DNA of 64,000 nt from Arthrobacter sp. B3I9 (lineage in GTDB: Bacteria > Actinomycetota > Actinomycetes > Actinomycetales > Micrococcaceae). Under the pieces are notes generated by a model that saw only the letters and a list, made by a program, of their open reading frames with translations, made no database searches and had not been told where the DNA came from. Position 1 is the first letter of the stretch; every line of letters begins with the position of its first letter. Location: positions 62,001 to 126,000 of the forward strand of contig NZ_JAUSYO010000001.1 in assembly GCF_030816935.1 (NCBI RefSeq), written 5' to 3'. Positions 1-8,895 of the stretch are shown in pieces. A program made the position numbers and the translations under genes.

Positions 1-560
1 GCGAGCGTGGAGATCGGGTCCAGCGCCGAGCAGGGCTCGTCCATCAGGATGACCTGCGGTTCCACGGCAATGGCCCGGGCGATGCAGAGCCGTTGCTGCT
101 GGCCGCCGGACAGGCCCGAGCCGGGCTTGCCCAGCCGGTCCTTGACCTCGTTCCACAGGTTCGCGCCGCGCAGGGAGCGTTCCACCAAGGCATCGGCCTC
201 GCCCTTGGAGATTTTCTGGTTGTTGAGCTTCACTCCTGCCAGCACGTTGTCGCGGATGGACATCGTGGGGAACGGGTTGGGCCGCTGGAAAACCATGCCG
301 ATCTGCGAACGCACCGTCACGGGGTCCACGCCGGGGCCGTAAAGGTCGTCGCCGTCGAGCAGGACTTGGCCTTCGACCCGGGCGCCGGGAATGACCTCGT
401 GCATCCGGTTCAGGGTGCGCAGGAAGGTGGATTTGCCGCAGCCCGACGGGCCGATGAAGGCGGTGACCGACTTGGCTTCGATGTTGATGTTGACGTCTTC
501 GACGGCCAGGAATTTGCTGTAGTAGACGTTCAGGTCTTTGACGTCGATGCGCTTAGACAT
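1..560 (-). CDS. pstB: Phosphate ABC transporter ATP-binding protein PstB (3' end cut by window edge)
   Basis: ATPase subunit that powers high-affinity phosphate uptake by the PstSCAB importer at the cytoplasmic membrane. The N-terminal 186 codons are present. They include Walker A (GPSGCGKS), the Q-loop region (VFQRPNPFP), the ABC signature LSGGQQQR and Walker B followed by DEPCSALDP, all characteristic of PstB. The C-terminal part lies outside the window. The ATG at 558-560 follows pstA by 48 bases, so it is the last visible gene of a pstS-pstC-pstA-pstB operon. Expression is expected to depend on the PHO box upstream of pstS. Identification is firm. Confidence 0.97.
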   Translation of the reverse strand, partial: MSKRIDVKDLNVYYSKFLAVEDVNINIEAKSVTAFIGPSGCGKSTFLRTLNRMHEVIPGARVEGQVLLDGDDLYGPGVDPVTVRSQIGMVFQRPNPFPTMSIRDNVLAGVKLNNQKISKGEADALVERSLRGANLWNEVKDRLGKPGSGLSGGQQQRLCIARAIAVEPQVILMDEPCSALDPISTL

Positions 561-608
561 GATGTTCCTTAACTTGCTTGAGGGGAGACGGAGGGCGCCG
601 GCACTGGC

Positions 609-1718
609 CTAGCGGCCGGCCTTGGGGGCGAAAACCCGTGCCACCAGGCGGGCGGCGAGGTTGAGCATCATTACCAGGATGATCAGGACCAGGGCGGCTC
701 CCCAGGCGCGCTGGGAGGACGGATCCGGGTTCGACGGCGAGGTGGGGTTGAGGATCTGCGTGTAGATGAAGGTCGGCAGCGAGGCCATCCAGCCGGAGAA
801 CACATTGGAATTGATGGAGGTGGCGAAGCCGGCGGTGACCAGGATCGGCGCGGTCTCGCCGATCACGCGTGCGATGGCGAGGGTGACGCCGGACGCGATA
901 CCGGAGATCGCCGTCGGGATGACCACCTTGAGGATGGTCCGCCACTTGCGCACGCCCAGGGCGTAGGCAGCTTCCCGGAGCTCGTTCGGGACGATCTTGA
1001 GCATTTCCTCGCTGGAGCGCACCACAACGGGGATCATCAGCACGGACAGCGCGACGGCGGCTACCGCACCGGTCTTGGTGCCGGGACCGACGACGGCGAA
1101 GAAGAATGCCGCCGCAAACAGGCCCGCCACGATCGACGGGATACCGGTCATGACGTCAACGAAGAAGGTGATCGCCCGGGCCAGCGGCCGGTCGTTCCCG
1201 TACTCCACGAGGTAGACGGCCGTCAGCAGGCCCACCGGCACCGAGATGACGGTTGCGAGCAGCGTGATCTGCACGGTGCCCAGCAGGGCATGGTAGATGC
1301 CGCCGACCACCGGGGCGCCGCTCTGGACGCTCTTGTTGTCGAAGGCGCCCGTGACACCGTTCATCGAGGTGGTGAGGAAGCCCGGGTCCATGAGGCCGGG
1401 CAACCCGTTCACCAGCACGGTCCAGATGACGGAAATCAGCGGGAGCAGCGCGACCAAAAAGGCGCCGACCACCAGGCAGGTGGCGAGCTTGTCCTTGGCC
1501 CGGCGGGAGCCCTCCACGACGGCACTCCAGCCGACGAGCCCGGCGGCGAACAGGATGGCCGAGACGATCCCCCAGCCGAAGGCGTTGAAGCCGATCAGGG
1601 CCAGGATGGCAGCGCCAAGGATCAGTGCGATTCCCAGGACGACGTACGGCGCCCACTTCGGCAGCTGGCCTTTGGTGAGGGCCGAGCGTCTCTGGACGGG
1701 GGTCAGGGTGGAGGTCAT
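609..1718 (-). CDS. pstA: Phosphate ABC transporter permease PstA
   Basis: One of two membrane permease subunits of the phosphate importer. The 369-residue protein has an N-terminal hydrophilic stretch, several hydrophobic segments in its first 110 residues and the binding-protein-dependent permease core from about residue 145. That core includes the EAAYALGVRKWRT loop (EAA motif), which contacts PstB. The extra N-terminal membrane segments are usual for actinobacterial PstA. The ATG at 1716-1718 directly abuts the pstC stop codon at 1719-1721, so translation is probably coupled. Identification is firm. Confidence 0.96.
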   Translation of the reverse strand: MTSTLTPVQRRSALTKGQLPKWAPYVVLGIALILGAAILALIGFNAFGWGIVSAILFAAGLVGWSAVVEGSRRAKDKLATCLVVGAFLVALLPLISVIWTVLVNGLPGLMDPGFLTTSMNGVTGAFDNKSVQSGAPVVGGIYHALLGTVQITLLATVISVPVGLLTAVYLVEYGNDRPLARAITFFVDVMTGIPSIVAGLFAAAFFFAVVGPGTKTGAVAAVALSVLMIPVVVRSSEEMLKIVPNELREAAYALGVRKWRTILKVVIPTAISGIASGVTLAIARVIGETAPILVTAGFATSINSNVFSGWMASLPTFIYTQILNPTSPSNPDPSSQRAWGAALVLIILVMMLNLAARLVARVFAPKAGR

Positions 1719-2651
1719 TTAGTTGGCTCCCGAGAATTCTTTGTGCCGGGTGATGATCCAGCGGGCGATCATGTTCACGCCGAGGGTGATGAGGAACAGG
1801 ATCAGGCCGGCGGCGATGAGCGTGCTGACCTGGAGGCCGCTGGCCTCGGGGAAGTTCAGCGCGATTTCGGCGGCGATGGTCTGGTTGCCGGACTGGATCA
1901 GGCTGGCGGTGAGGGCGCCGGAGGACAGCACGAGCGCCACCGCCATGGTTTCGCCGAGCGCCCGGCCCAGCCCCAGCATCACGGCGCTGACAATGCCGGG
2001 CCGGGCGAAGGGCAGCACGGCCATCCGGATCGCTTCCCAGCGGGTGGCACCGAGCGCCAGGGCCGCTTCCTCATGCAGCTTGGGGGTCTGCAGGAAGATC
2101 TCGCGGCTCAGCGAGGTGATGATGGGCAGGACCATGACGGACAGGACGATTCCGGCGGTCAGGATGGTCTTGCCGGTCGCCGACGCCGGGCCCTGGAAGA
2201 TCGGCAGCCAGCCCATGTTCCCTGCCAGCCAGTTGTAGGCCGGCGAGATTTCCTTGGCCAGGAAAGCCGCACCCCAGGCACCGTAGACCACGGAGGGGAT
2301 GGCGGCGAGCAGATCGACCAGGTAGCCGAGGCCGGAGGCAAGACCCCGCGGCGCGAAATGCGAAATGAAAAGTGCGACGCCGATGGCCACCGGGGTGGCG
2401 ATGACGAGGGCGATCACGGCGGCGATCAGCGTGCCGATCACGATCGGCCAGATGTAGGCGAAGAAGCCTTCGCCGCCCTGGATCTTGTCCGGGGACGCCG
2501 TGAGGGCGGGAATTGCCTGGACGACGAGGAACAACGCCACTCCGAAGAGCACAGCCAGGATCAGGCACCCTGCGGCCAGTGTGGCCGCGGAGAAGACTTT
2601 GTCTCCGGTGCGGCCTGCGCCTCGGGACGAGGTCAGGGAGGTGGTGGTCAC
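1719..2651 (-). CDS. pstC: Phosphate ABC transporter permease PstC
   Basis: Second membrane permease of the phosphate importer. I chose the GTG at 2649-2651 because GAAGGA lies about seven bases upstream. A longer frame reaches 2813, but its extension is not hydrophobic and runs into the pstS 3' end. The 310-residue product has about six membrane segments and a permease EAA loop (EEAALALGATRWEAI). It is followed immediately by pstA. The 136 bases to pstS carry no obvious gene. Confidence 0.95.
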   Translation of the reverse strand: MTTTSLTSSRGAGRTGDKVFSAATLAAGCLILAVLFGVALFLVVQAIPALTASPDKIQGGEGFFAYIWPIVIGTLIAAVIALVIATPVAIGVALFISHFAPRGLASGLGYLVDLLAAIPSVVYGAWGAAFLAKEISPAYNWLAGNMGWLPIFQGPASATGKTILTAGIVLSVMVLPIITSLSREIFLQTPKLHEEAALALGATRWEAIRMAVLPFARPGIVSAVMLGLGRALGETMAVALVLSSGALTASLIQSGNQTIAAEIALNFPEASGLQVSTLIAAGLILFLITLGVNMIARWIITRHKEFSGAN

Positions 2652-2787
2652 TTCACGATCCTTCAGATCTTGGGTACTTCGGACAAACACGGCGGTTCCC
2701 CGCCCCGGCCGGCCGTCCAGGACAGCCGAACCGGAGCAGGGAACCTGACATGTGCTGGCGTTCCAGCGCCCGCCAGCGCAGGGAATC

Positions 2788-3906
2788 CTAGGACTTGACC
2801 TTGATGGATTCAATGGACTTCAGGGCCTTTTCCTGCAGCGTCTTGGACAGCGGCGCGGACTTTGCGGCGTCGGCCGCTGCCTGCTGGCCGGCGTCGGAGA
2901 CGACGTAGCTGTCGAAGGACTTCACCAAATCGACGGTTTCCTGCTTGTCGTAGGTGGAGCACAGGACGTGGAAGGAAACCAGCACGATCGGGTAGGCACC
3001 CTCGATGGTGGTGGTGCGGTCCAGCTTGATGGAAAGATCGTTGGCGGCACGGCCTGCAACCGGCTTGGCGGCGTCGACTGCCTTGGCTGCGGCGTCGGCG
3101 GAGATCTTGGTGAAGGTGTTGCCGACCTTGATCTGCGCGATGCCGAGCTTGCCGCTGACAGCGGAGTCGTCCGCGTAGGTGACGGCGCCCGGGGTGTCGG
3201 TCACGGTCTTGACCACGCCGGAGGTTCCCTTGGCGTTCTCGCCCGAGAGGGAAGCCGGCCAGATGCCCGCGGCCTTGTCCGTCCAGACCTCGGGAGCGGC
3301 TGCGGCCAGGTAGTCGGTGAAGTTGGAGGTGGTGCCGGAATCGTCGGAGCGGCTCACCGGGGTGACCTTGAGGTCCGGCAGCTTGGCGTCCGGGTTCAGG
3401 GCGGCGATGGCGGGATCGTTCCAGTTGGCGATCTGGCCGCGGAAGATCTTCGCGACTGTGGCGGCGTCGAGCTTCAATTCCTTGATGTCGGGCAGGTTGA
3501 ACGCCACGGCAATCGGGGAAATGTACACCGGGATGTTGATGGCACCCTCGGGGCCGCACTTGGCCATCGACGTGGCGTACTCATCGTCCTTGAGGTAGGC
3601 ATCGGACCCGGCGAACTGGGCGGAGCCGTCCAGGATGGCCTTGCGCCCCGCACCGGAGCCGTCCGGTGAATACTGCACGGTGGCACCCTGGTTGGCCGAC
3701 GCAAAGTCGGTCTTCCAGACGTCCATGGCCGCACCCTGGGCGGAAGAGCCGATGCCGGTCAGCGTGCCCGTGACCTTCGGGCCCGTCGCCGTCGGGTTGG
3801 CAGCCGGGGCGTTCGTGGCGTTGTCGGAACCACAAGCGGTGAGCGCGAGTGCGCCGGCTGCAATGACAGCGATAGCCGCGTGGCGGCCGAAGCGGAGTGC
3901 CTTCAC
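2788..3906 (-). CDS. pstS: Phosphate-binding lipoprotein PstS
   Basis: Extracytoplasmic phosphate receptor feeding PstC/PstA. The GTG at 3904-3906 is the likely start because GGAAGGGG precedes it and it opens a lipoprotein signal peptide: basic KALRFGR, hydrophobic run, lipobox LTAC followed by GS. The mature part has the PBP-like fold with phosphate-contacting segments (IGSSAQG near the N-terminus, SGTTSNF mid-protein). It is 372 residues, a usual PstS length. It is first in the operon and downstream of a PHO box at 4001-4044, so induction under phosphate limitation is expected. Confidence 0.96.
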   Translation of the reverse strand: MKALRFGRHAAIAVIAAGALALTACGSDNATNAPAANPTATGPKVTGTLTGIGSSAQGAAMDVWKTDFASANQGATVQYSPDGSGAGRKAILDGSAQFAGSDAYLKDDEYATSMAKCGPEGAINIPVYISPIAVAFNLPDIKELKLDAATVAKIFRGQIANWNDPAIAALNPDAKLPDLKVTPVSRSDDSGTTSNFTDYLAAAAPEVWTDKAAGIWPASLSGENAKGTSGVVKTVTDTPGAVTYADDSAVSGKLGIAQIKVGNTFTKISADAAAKAVDAAKPVAGRAANDLSIKLDRTTTIEGAYPIVLVSFHVLCSTYDKQETVDLVKSFDSYVVSDAGQQAAADAAKSAPLSKTLQEKALKSIESIKVKS

Positions 3907-4000
3907 TAGATGTACCCCTTCCAGGGATTTTCTGCGCATGCCGGCCGGAGAGGGCCAGGCAGGGATGCGTACGGTTTGTACCTTTACTGACGGTAGGTGT

Positions 4001-4044
4001 CCCAGATGAAGGGAATTGATGTCCAAGGTGAACGGGCGGTTAAC
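4001..4044 (-). promoter_or_regulatory. PHO box: tandem 11-bp direct repeats upstream of pstS
   Basis: Read on the minus strand this stretch divides into four 11-mers: GTTAACCGCCC, GTTCACCTTGG, ACATCAATTCC and CTTCATCTGGG. Units one, two and four resemble the actinobacterial PhoP direct-repeat unit (G[G/T]TCAYYYR[G/C]G); unit three is degenerate. It lies about 95-138 bases upstream of the pstS start, where PhoP activation would be expected. Assignment rests on the motif known from Streptomyces. Confidence 0.75.
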
Positions 4045-4156
4045 GACGCCGGGACATCGGCTTACATCTGCCGCGTCTCCATTGCGCCGGGCGCGCCTGA
4101 TCCCTAGGGGCCGCGCGCGGCCTTTGCAGTCGGGCCCAGCAAATAGACTGGGTGGC

Positions 4157-5284
4157 ATGGCCTCGTCACCTGGAGTTTCCGCAAGCGCACGGTTCCTGCG
4201 CGGCCGGGTACGCACGGGCTTTGTCCGCAGCCGGAACTCGCTCCTTCCGGCAGTCCAGATGACCGTCTGCGCCGTGGGTGCCTACGCTTTCGCCGAGTAC
4301 GTTCTCGGGCACACCGGCCCGCTGTTCGCGGCCACCTCGTCCCTGATCGCACTCGGCTTTTCCCGCGACCCGAGGCTCCGCCGGGTGGTAGAGGTCGGCC
4401 TCGGCTGCACCCTCGGGATCGTCGTCGGGGACCTGCTGCTGCATTGGCTGGGGGCAGGAATCTGGCAGGCCGCCGTCGTGCTGCTCTTCTCCATCCTGCT
4501 GGCCCGCTTCCTGGACAGCGGCACCATCTTCACCACCCAGCTGGGGCTGCAGTCCCTGCTGGTGGTGCTGCTGCCGGCGCCGGCCGGCGGGCCGTTCACC
4601 CGGAGCATCGACGCCGTCGTGGGTGGCACCATCGCGCTGCTAATGACGATCCTTATACCCAAGGACCCGCGCCGGGAACCCCGCAAAGACGTGAAAAAGC
4701 TCCTGCATGAGCTGGCTGAGGTGCTGCGGGGATGCGCGTCGGCCCTGATCGACAGCGATTCCACCCAGGCCTGGCACGCGTTGATCCGCGGCCGGAACTG
4801 CCAGCCCCTCGTCGATGCGATGCGCCAGTCCCTCCGGGCCTCCGGCGAGGTGGCCACCCTGGCGCCCGCCTACCGGCGGCACCGGGAGGAGCTGGACCTG
4901 ATGGAGCAGTCGCTGGACTTCATCGACCTCGCCCTCCGCAACAGCCGGGTCTTTGCCCGCCGCCTTACCAGCGCCATCAACCATGCGGCGCTCTCGGACG
5001 AGGCCACCCAGAACATCGCAGAGGTCCTGCAGGAAACGGCCGCGGCTATCGATGAGCTCTCCCTCGGACTGGCGGAGGTCCACGACGGCGCCCGCCGCAC
5101 GCATCTGCGGACGGCCCGGGCCGACCTGCGGGAGATCGCCGGCCGCCTGCATCCGCGGTTGCTGGAGGTGCGGCTGCTGGAGGGTGAAACGGTGGTCATG
5201 CTGTTCCGCCCCCTGATGGTGGACCTGCTCGAAGCCGCCGGGGTCGATTCCAAGGAAGCCCGGGACATCCTCCCGCCGCTTTAG
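4157..5284 (+). CDS. FUSC / aromatic acid exporter-family membrane protein
   Basis: Integral membrane protein of the FUSC/ArAE family (DUF939-like), whose characterised relatives export aromatic acids. Roughly residues 25-165 hold about five or six membrane segments, and the C-terminal 190 residues form a helical cytoplasmic domain. The frame extends upstream to 4016, but the ATG at 4157 is preferred: a -10-like TAGACT (4144-4149) lies seven bases before it, the arrangement of a leaderless transcript, and the upstream residues are not conserved-looking. It is divergent from pstS. The substrate cannot be read from the sequence. Confidence 0.8.
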   Translation: MASSPGVSASARFLRGRVRTGFVRSRNSLLPAVQMTVCAVGAYAFAEYVLGHTGPLFAATSSLIALGFSRDPRLRRVVEVGLGCTLGIVVGDLLLHWLGAGIWQAAVVLLFSILLARFLDSGTIFTTQLGLQSLLVVLLPAPAGGPFTRSIDAVVGGTIALLMTILIPKDPRREPRKDVKKLLHELAEVLRGCASALIDSDSTQAWHALIRGRNCQPLVDAMRQSLRASGEVATLAPAYRRHREELDLMEQSLDFIDLALRNSRVFARRLTSAINHAALSDEATQNIAEVLQETAAAIDELSLGLAEVHDGARRTHLRTARADLREIAGRLHPRLLEVRLLEGETVVMLFRPLMVDLLEAAGVDSKEARDILPPL

Positions 5285-5309
5285 GTACGAGTACTGACGC
5301 GCGGTGATG

Positions 5310-5783
5310 TCAGCGCCTCAGGTACTCGCCCTTGATCACGAAGTAGGAGCCGCGGATAACGCCGGCCAGCTTTGATTTCTGGCGGGCGAACTTGAAATGC
5401 GATGCCAGTTCCTCGGGAATCTCCATGCCGTCGGCCAGTTTGAAGCCGACCGCCCGCTTCCCGCCTGCCTCGATGCTGTACATGACGTTGATCGACAGCC
5501 CCGACTCGTAGAACACGTAATCCATCTGCAAACCGTCGACTTCGAAGGCGGTTGCTTCGAGGGGGCGGGAGCCGATGACGATGTCGCGCTCCTCCTTGAG
5601 GATCCGGCTCACCCGCTCGACCACTTCCGGAACCTCCTCCGCGGCGCTGACGGTGAACACATGGCCGTACTTGTTGCGGTAGTAGCGGCCCTCATTGGCG
5701 CGCAAACCGGCGAGCGCCTCGGCCACCGGAGACGACTCCAGGCCGACAGTGGAAACGTTCTCAAAGTCAACGACGTACGGCAT
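5310..5783 (-). CDS. Conserved-looking hypothetical protein, 157 aa
   Basis: I do not recognise this soluble protein. It begins MPYVVDFENVS, has mixed alpha/beta character with a central acidic helix (EEVPEVVERVSRILKEER) and ends in KGEYLRR. There is no signal peptide, membrane segment or known catalytic motif. AGGAGG sits at an ideal distance before the ATG at 5781-5783, so translation is credible. It converges on the FUSC gene; the 25-base gap contains short complementary segments (GAGTAC and GTACTC) that could form a weak shared terminator. Confidence 0.75.
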   Translation of the reverse strand: MPYVVDFENVSTVGLESSPVAEALAGLRANEGRYYRNKYGHVFTVSAAEEVPEVVERVSRILKEERDIVIGSRPLEATAFEVDGLQMDYVFYESGLSINVMYSIEAGGKRAVGFKLADGMEIPEELASHFKFARQKSKLAGVIRGSYFVIKGEYLRR

Positions 5784-5827
5784 GCGGCCTCCTGCTTAGA
5801 TGTGTCGGACCCACAATAACGTGGCTG

Positions 5828-6667
5828 TCAGGCGGGGACGGCTTCCCCGTAGAGCACTGACCGGAGGGGACGGTCCACACGGGCACTCCAGCGCCGGTGG
5901 CGGTGCTCAACTTCGATGGGATGCCGGAAAGCCGCTGTGATGTTTCCGCTGGTGATGATTTCTGCTGCCGGGCCGGCGGCGACGGTCCGGCCGTCAGCGA
6001 TCAGCAGGGCATGGCTGGTGGTTGTCGGCAACTCCTCGAGGTGGTGCGTGACCAGGACGGATGCCATCTGCGGGTGGGTGTGGGTGAGAATGTCGATGGT
6101 TTCCAGCAGCTGTTCGCGCGCGGCGACGTCCAAACCGGTGCACGGTTCATCCAGCAACAGCAGTCTGGGAGAGGAAATGAGTGCGCGGGCGATCAGGGCC
6201 CGTCCCCGCTCCCCTTGGGATAGCGTCGGCCAGCGGGAGGCGGCCTTGCCGGCGAGGCCGAGCTCTTCGAGCAGGTCATCGGCGCGGGCGAGCTCAGCGG
6301 GGGTGGGCTCCCATCTGGCCGGCAGCTCGTTGCTGCCCGTGAGCCCGGTGAGTACGACTTGGCGAATGGTCAGCGCGGAGAGGATCTGGTGCCGCGGATT
6401 GACGTGCCCGATGGAGCGCCGCAAGGCCTGCAGTTCCACGCGGCCCAGGAGTTCGCCCAGGACCCGCACGCTGCCGGAGCTGGGATGGGTGGCGGCTCCG
6501 CAGAGTCCCATCAGAGTGCTTTTCCCCGCCCCGTTCGCGCCCAGCAGGGCCCAGTGCTCTCCCTCCCGGACGCACAGCGACACCCCGCTGATGATCTCCC
6601 GGTCTCCGCGGCGGAACGTCACATCCTCCAACTCCAGAACCGGCTCCCGGTTCGGCTGATGATTCAT
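5828..6667 (-). CDS. ABC transporter ATP-binding protein, stand-alone
   Basis: Cytoplasmic ABC ATPase of 279 residues. Walker A is GANGAGKST near residue 42, the signature is LSQGE, Walker B is LLLLDEP and the switch histidine lies in VTHH. A C-terminal stretch of about 45 residues (HRHRRWSARVDRPLRS) follows the nucleotide-binding domain. No permease or binding protein lies beside it, so the transported substrate is unknown. The LSQGE rather than LSGGQ signature resembles the ModF/YlmA-type stand-alone ATPases, and a non-transport role is possible. Confidence 0.88.
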   Translation of the reverse strand: MNHQPNREPVLELEDVTFRRGDREIISGVSLCVREGEHWALLGANGAGKSTLMGLCGAATHPSSGSVRVLGELLGRVELQALRRSIGHVNPRHQILSALTIRQVVLTGLTGSNELPARWEPTPAELARADDLLEELGLAGKAASRWPTLSQGERGRALIARALISSPRLLLLDEPCTGLDVAAREQLLETIDILTHTHPQMASVLVTHHLEELPTTTSHALLIADGRTVAAGPAAEIITSGNITAAFRHPIEVEHRHRRWSARVDRPLRSVLYGEAVPA

Positions 6668-6768
6668 TCCAAAGGCTCCTCAAGGATCTACGCTCGGCAA
6701 GACAGTCCCGGCCCCTATGCTATCGGGCCGGTACTCGGGTCAGTCCCGCCCGGCCGGCCGCCGCATTC

Positions 6769-7578
6769 TCAGTGGGCCGTGTAGCCGCCGTCGACGGGCA
6801 AGGACACTCCCGTGAGGTATGCGGCCTCATCGGACGCGAGGTAGGCAACGGCGGACGCAACGTCATCCGGGACGGCGAGCCGGCGTAGGGGTATCTTTGA
6901 GACGACGTCGGCCTCTTCGGCGGCAGGGTCCTCCTGACCGGCCAGCCACTCGTCATAAAGCGGGGTCTTGGTCATTCCAGGAGCAACCGCGTTGACCCTG
7001 ATGTTCAGCGGGGCCAGCTCAACGGCCGCCGCCCGGGTCATCGCCAGCATGGCACCTTTGCTGGCGCTGTAAATCCCCATGGTCGGCACCCCGATGGAAG
7101 CCAAACGCGACGTTATGTTGATTATGGCGCCGCCCCGGATCCGCATGTTCGCAGCGGCGGCTTGAAGCATCCGGATAGCGGCGAAAGTGTTTATTTCAAA
7201 GGTTGCCCGGATCTCGTCATCGGTCACGGTCAGAAGGTCGCCGGTGTGGTCAACCGCAGCATTGTTGACGAGGACGTCCACCCTGCCATAACGGCTGATC
7301 GTTGCCCCGATGATTTCTTCGGCGGCCCCGGCCTCCGCAATATCTGCCGGGAAAAAGCAGCAGCTTTCACCGAGCTCATCGGCTATCTGTCCGCCTCGGG
7401 TGACCGACCTGCCGGTGATGAGCACGCGAGCGCCTTCGCGTGCGAGTTTCCGGGCGATCTGTTCACCGATTCCGGAGGTGGCGCCCGTGACTACGGCTAC
7501 CTTATCCGTCAATCGCCCTCCGCCTTGCTGGTCATGCTGAAATGCCGAACCTCCCTGCCGCGGTGTTGTCCCCGTCAT
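6769..7578 (-). CDS. Short-chain dehydrogenase/reductase (SDR)
   Basis: Classical SDR of 269 residues, predicted to oxidise or reduce an alcohol/ketone with NAD(P)(H). Visible motifs are the Rossmann TGATSGIGE (about 31-39), NNAA, a conserved serine in NITSR and the catalytic YSASK. The C-terminal PVDGGYTAH is typical. GGAGG lies six bases before the ATG at 7576-7578. It is the distal gene of the minus-strand arm of the catabolic island, after the broken aldehyde dehydrogenase, so an alcohol-to-aldehyde-to-acid step may once have fed the pathway. The substrate is unknown. Confidence 0.88.
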   Translation of the reverse strand: MTGTTPRQGGSAFQHDQQGGGRLTDKVAVVTGATSGIGEQIARKLAREGARVLITGRSVTRGGQIADELGESCCFFPADIAEAGAAEEIIGATISRYGRVDVLVNNAAVDHTGDLLTVTDDEIRATFEINTFAAIRMLQAAAANMRIRGGAIINITSRLASIGVPTMGIYSASKGAMLAMTRAAAVELAPLNIRVNAVAPGMTKTPLYDEWLAGQEDPAAEEADVVSKIPLRRLAVPDDVASAVAYLASDEAAYLTGVSLPVDGGYTAH

Positions 7579-7636
7579 TCTTTACCTCCGTCACGTTGTC
7601 CGTTCTAAGTGTCCCGCCTGCCTGGCCCGGCACGTA

Positions 7637-8822
7637 CTAGGCAGTAGCGCGTCGCGCCACGTTGTAGAAGCGAATGTTCTCGTATTCTTCGAGGCCTTCC
7701 GCGCTTCCCTCACGGCCAAGGCCGGACTGCTTGACGCCGCCGAACGGCGCGGCAGCGTTTGAAGGCACCCCCTGATTTATGCCTACTATTCCGGTCGGAA
7801 GGCGATCGGCCACATTCAGCGCCCGATCGAGGTTCTCGGTGCACATAGCCGGCGAGGCCAAATTCCGACGAATTGGCCCGGACGACTACTTCGGCCTCGG
7901 AGCTGAACCTCTGGATCGCTGCAATAGGCCCGAATATTTCGGCTCTGGCGACGTCTGAATCTTCCGTCACCCGGTCCATCACGGTGGGGGCAAAGAAGTT
8001 GCCGATCGAGTCGTACCTTTGGCCGCCCGTCAGAAGCTCGGCCCCCCAGGTCCACGGCATTCCCGGTGAACGCTTGCATTTGGCACACGACCCGGTCGTC
8101 GATCAGGGCCCCAATCCGGTCTGCCTTCCAAGCCCGCTCCCTACGGGAATCTGCGTAAAGCGTTCGGCGAGAGCGGAGGCGAAATCGTCCGCGATGCCGT
8201 TCTGGACGTAGATGCGGTTGGCACCTATGCAGGACTGCCCGCCGTTGCGGAGTTTTGCGGCAAAGGTTCCATCCACCGCCCGCTGAAGGTCGGCGTCATC
8301 GAAGACTATGAGCGGGGCGTTGCCGCCGAGCTCCATCGAGGTACGGAGCACGTTCCTGGCGGCAAGCTTTAGGAGCTGGCGGCCAACGGGCGTTGACCCG
8401 GTGAATGACACCTTGCGGACCCTTGGATCTGTCAGGACCGCTTCACTGAAGGCCGCAGAATCTGATGTCGTGATCACCTGGATCAGGTCTTCCGGCACCC
8501 CGGCCTCAACGGCAAGCTGTACGGCCAGATGAGTGGTGAGGGGCGTAAGCGTCGCAGGCTTGATCACGACAGGGCATCCGGCTGCCAGTGCTGGTGCAAT
8601 TTTCCGTGTTGCCATGGCCAGAGGGAAGTTCCACGGAGTGATCAGCACCGCGAGGCCCACAGGTGACCGGCGCGTCAGAAGGCTGGCGCCTCCGTCCGGT
8701 GGTTCACGAAAGCTGCCGACAGGGCGCACGGCCTCTTCCGCATACCAGCGAACAAAGTCCGCGCCGTATTTGACCTCGCCGCGGGCCTCGGACAGAGGCC
8801 TACCCATTTCACGCGGAATCAG
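7637..8822 (-). pseudogene. Aldehyde dehydrogenase remnant (succinate-semialdehyde dehydrogenase-like), truncated and frameshifted
   Basis: NAD(P)-dependent aldehyde dehydrogenase homology is split over several frames. The N-terminal ~90 residues usual in a ~480-residue ALDH are absent: recognisable sequence starts at [13 protein letters not shown] near 8815. The Asn-containing TPWNFP, the SFTGSTPVG loop, ELGGNAP with its glutamate, and GGQSCIGANR with the catalytic cysteine are all present. Three indels follow. A base is missing in the GGGGCCC run near 8107, one base is extra in the G run at 8042-8047 (restoring the frame), and there is a third shift near 7855, after which the normal C-terminus (FGGVKQSGLGREG) resumes. 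The truncation is unlikely to be a sequencing artefact; the homopolymer indels could be. Confidence 0.85.
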
Positions 8823-8895
8823 GTGATGACAAACTGAGCCTCAGAAGTTCGGGTTCGGGCGCTGGTCGTAGACAGCTTCAAGGGCTGTCTGTGGG

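Noticed and set aside
1290..2798. Open frame of 502 codons on the plus strand opposite pstA and pstC
   Set aside because: Asp/Gly/His-rich translation typical of the complement of membrane proteins; spans two real genes.
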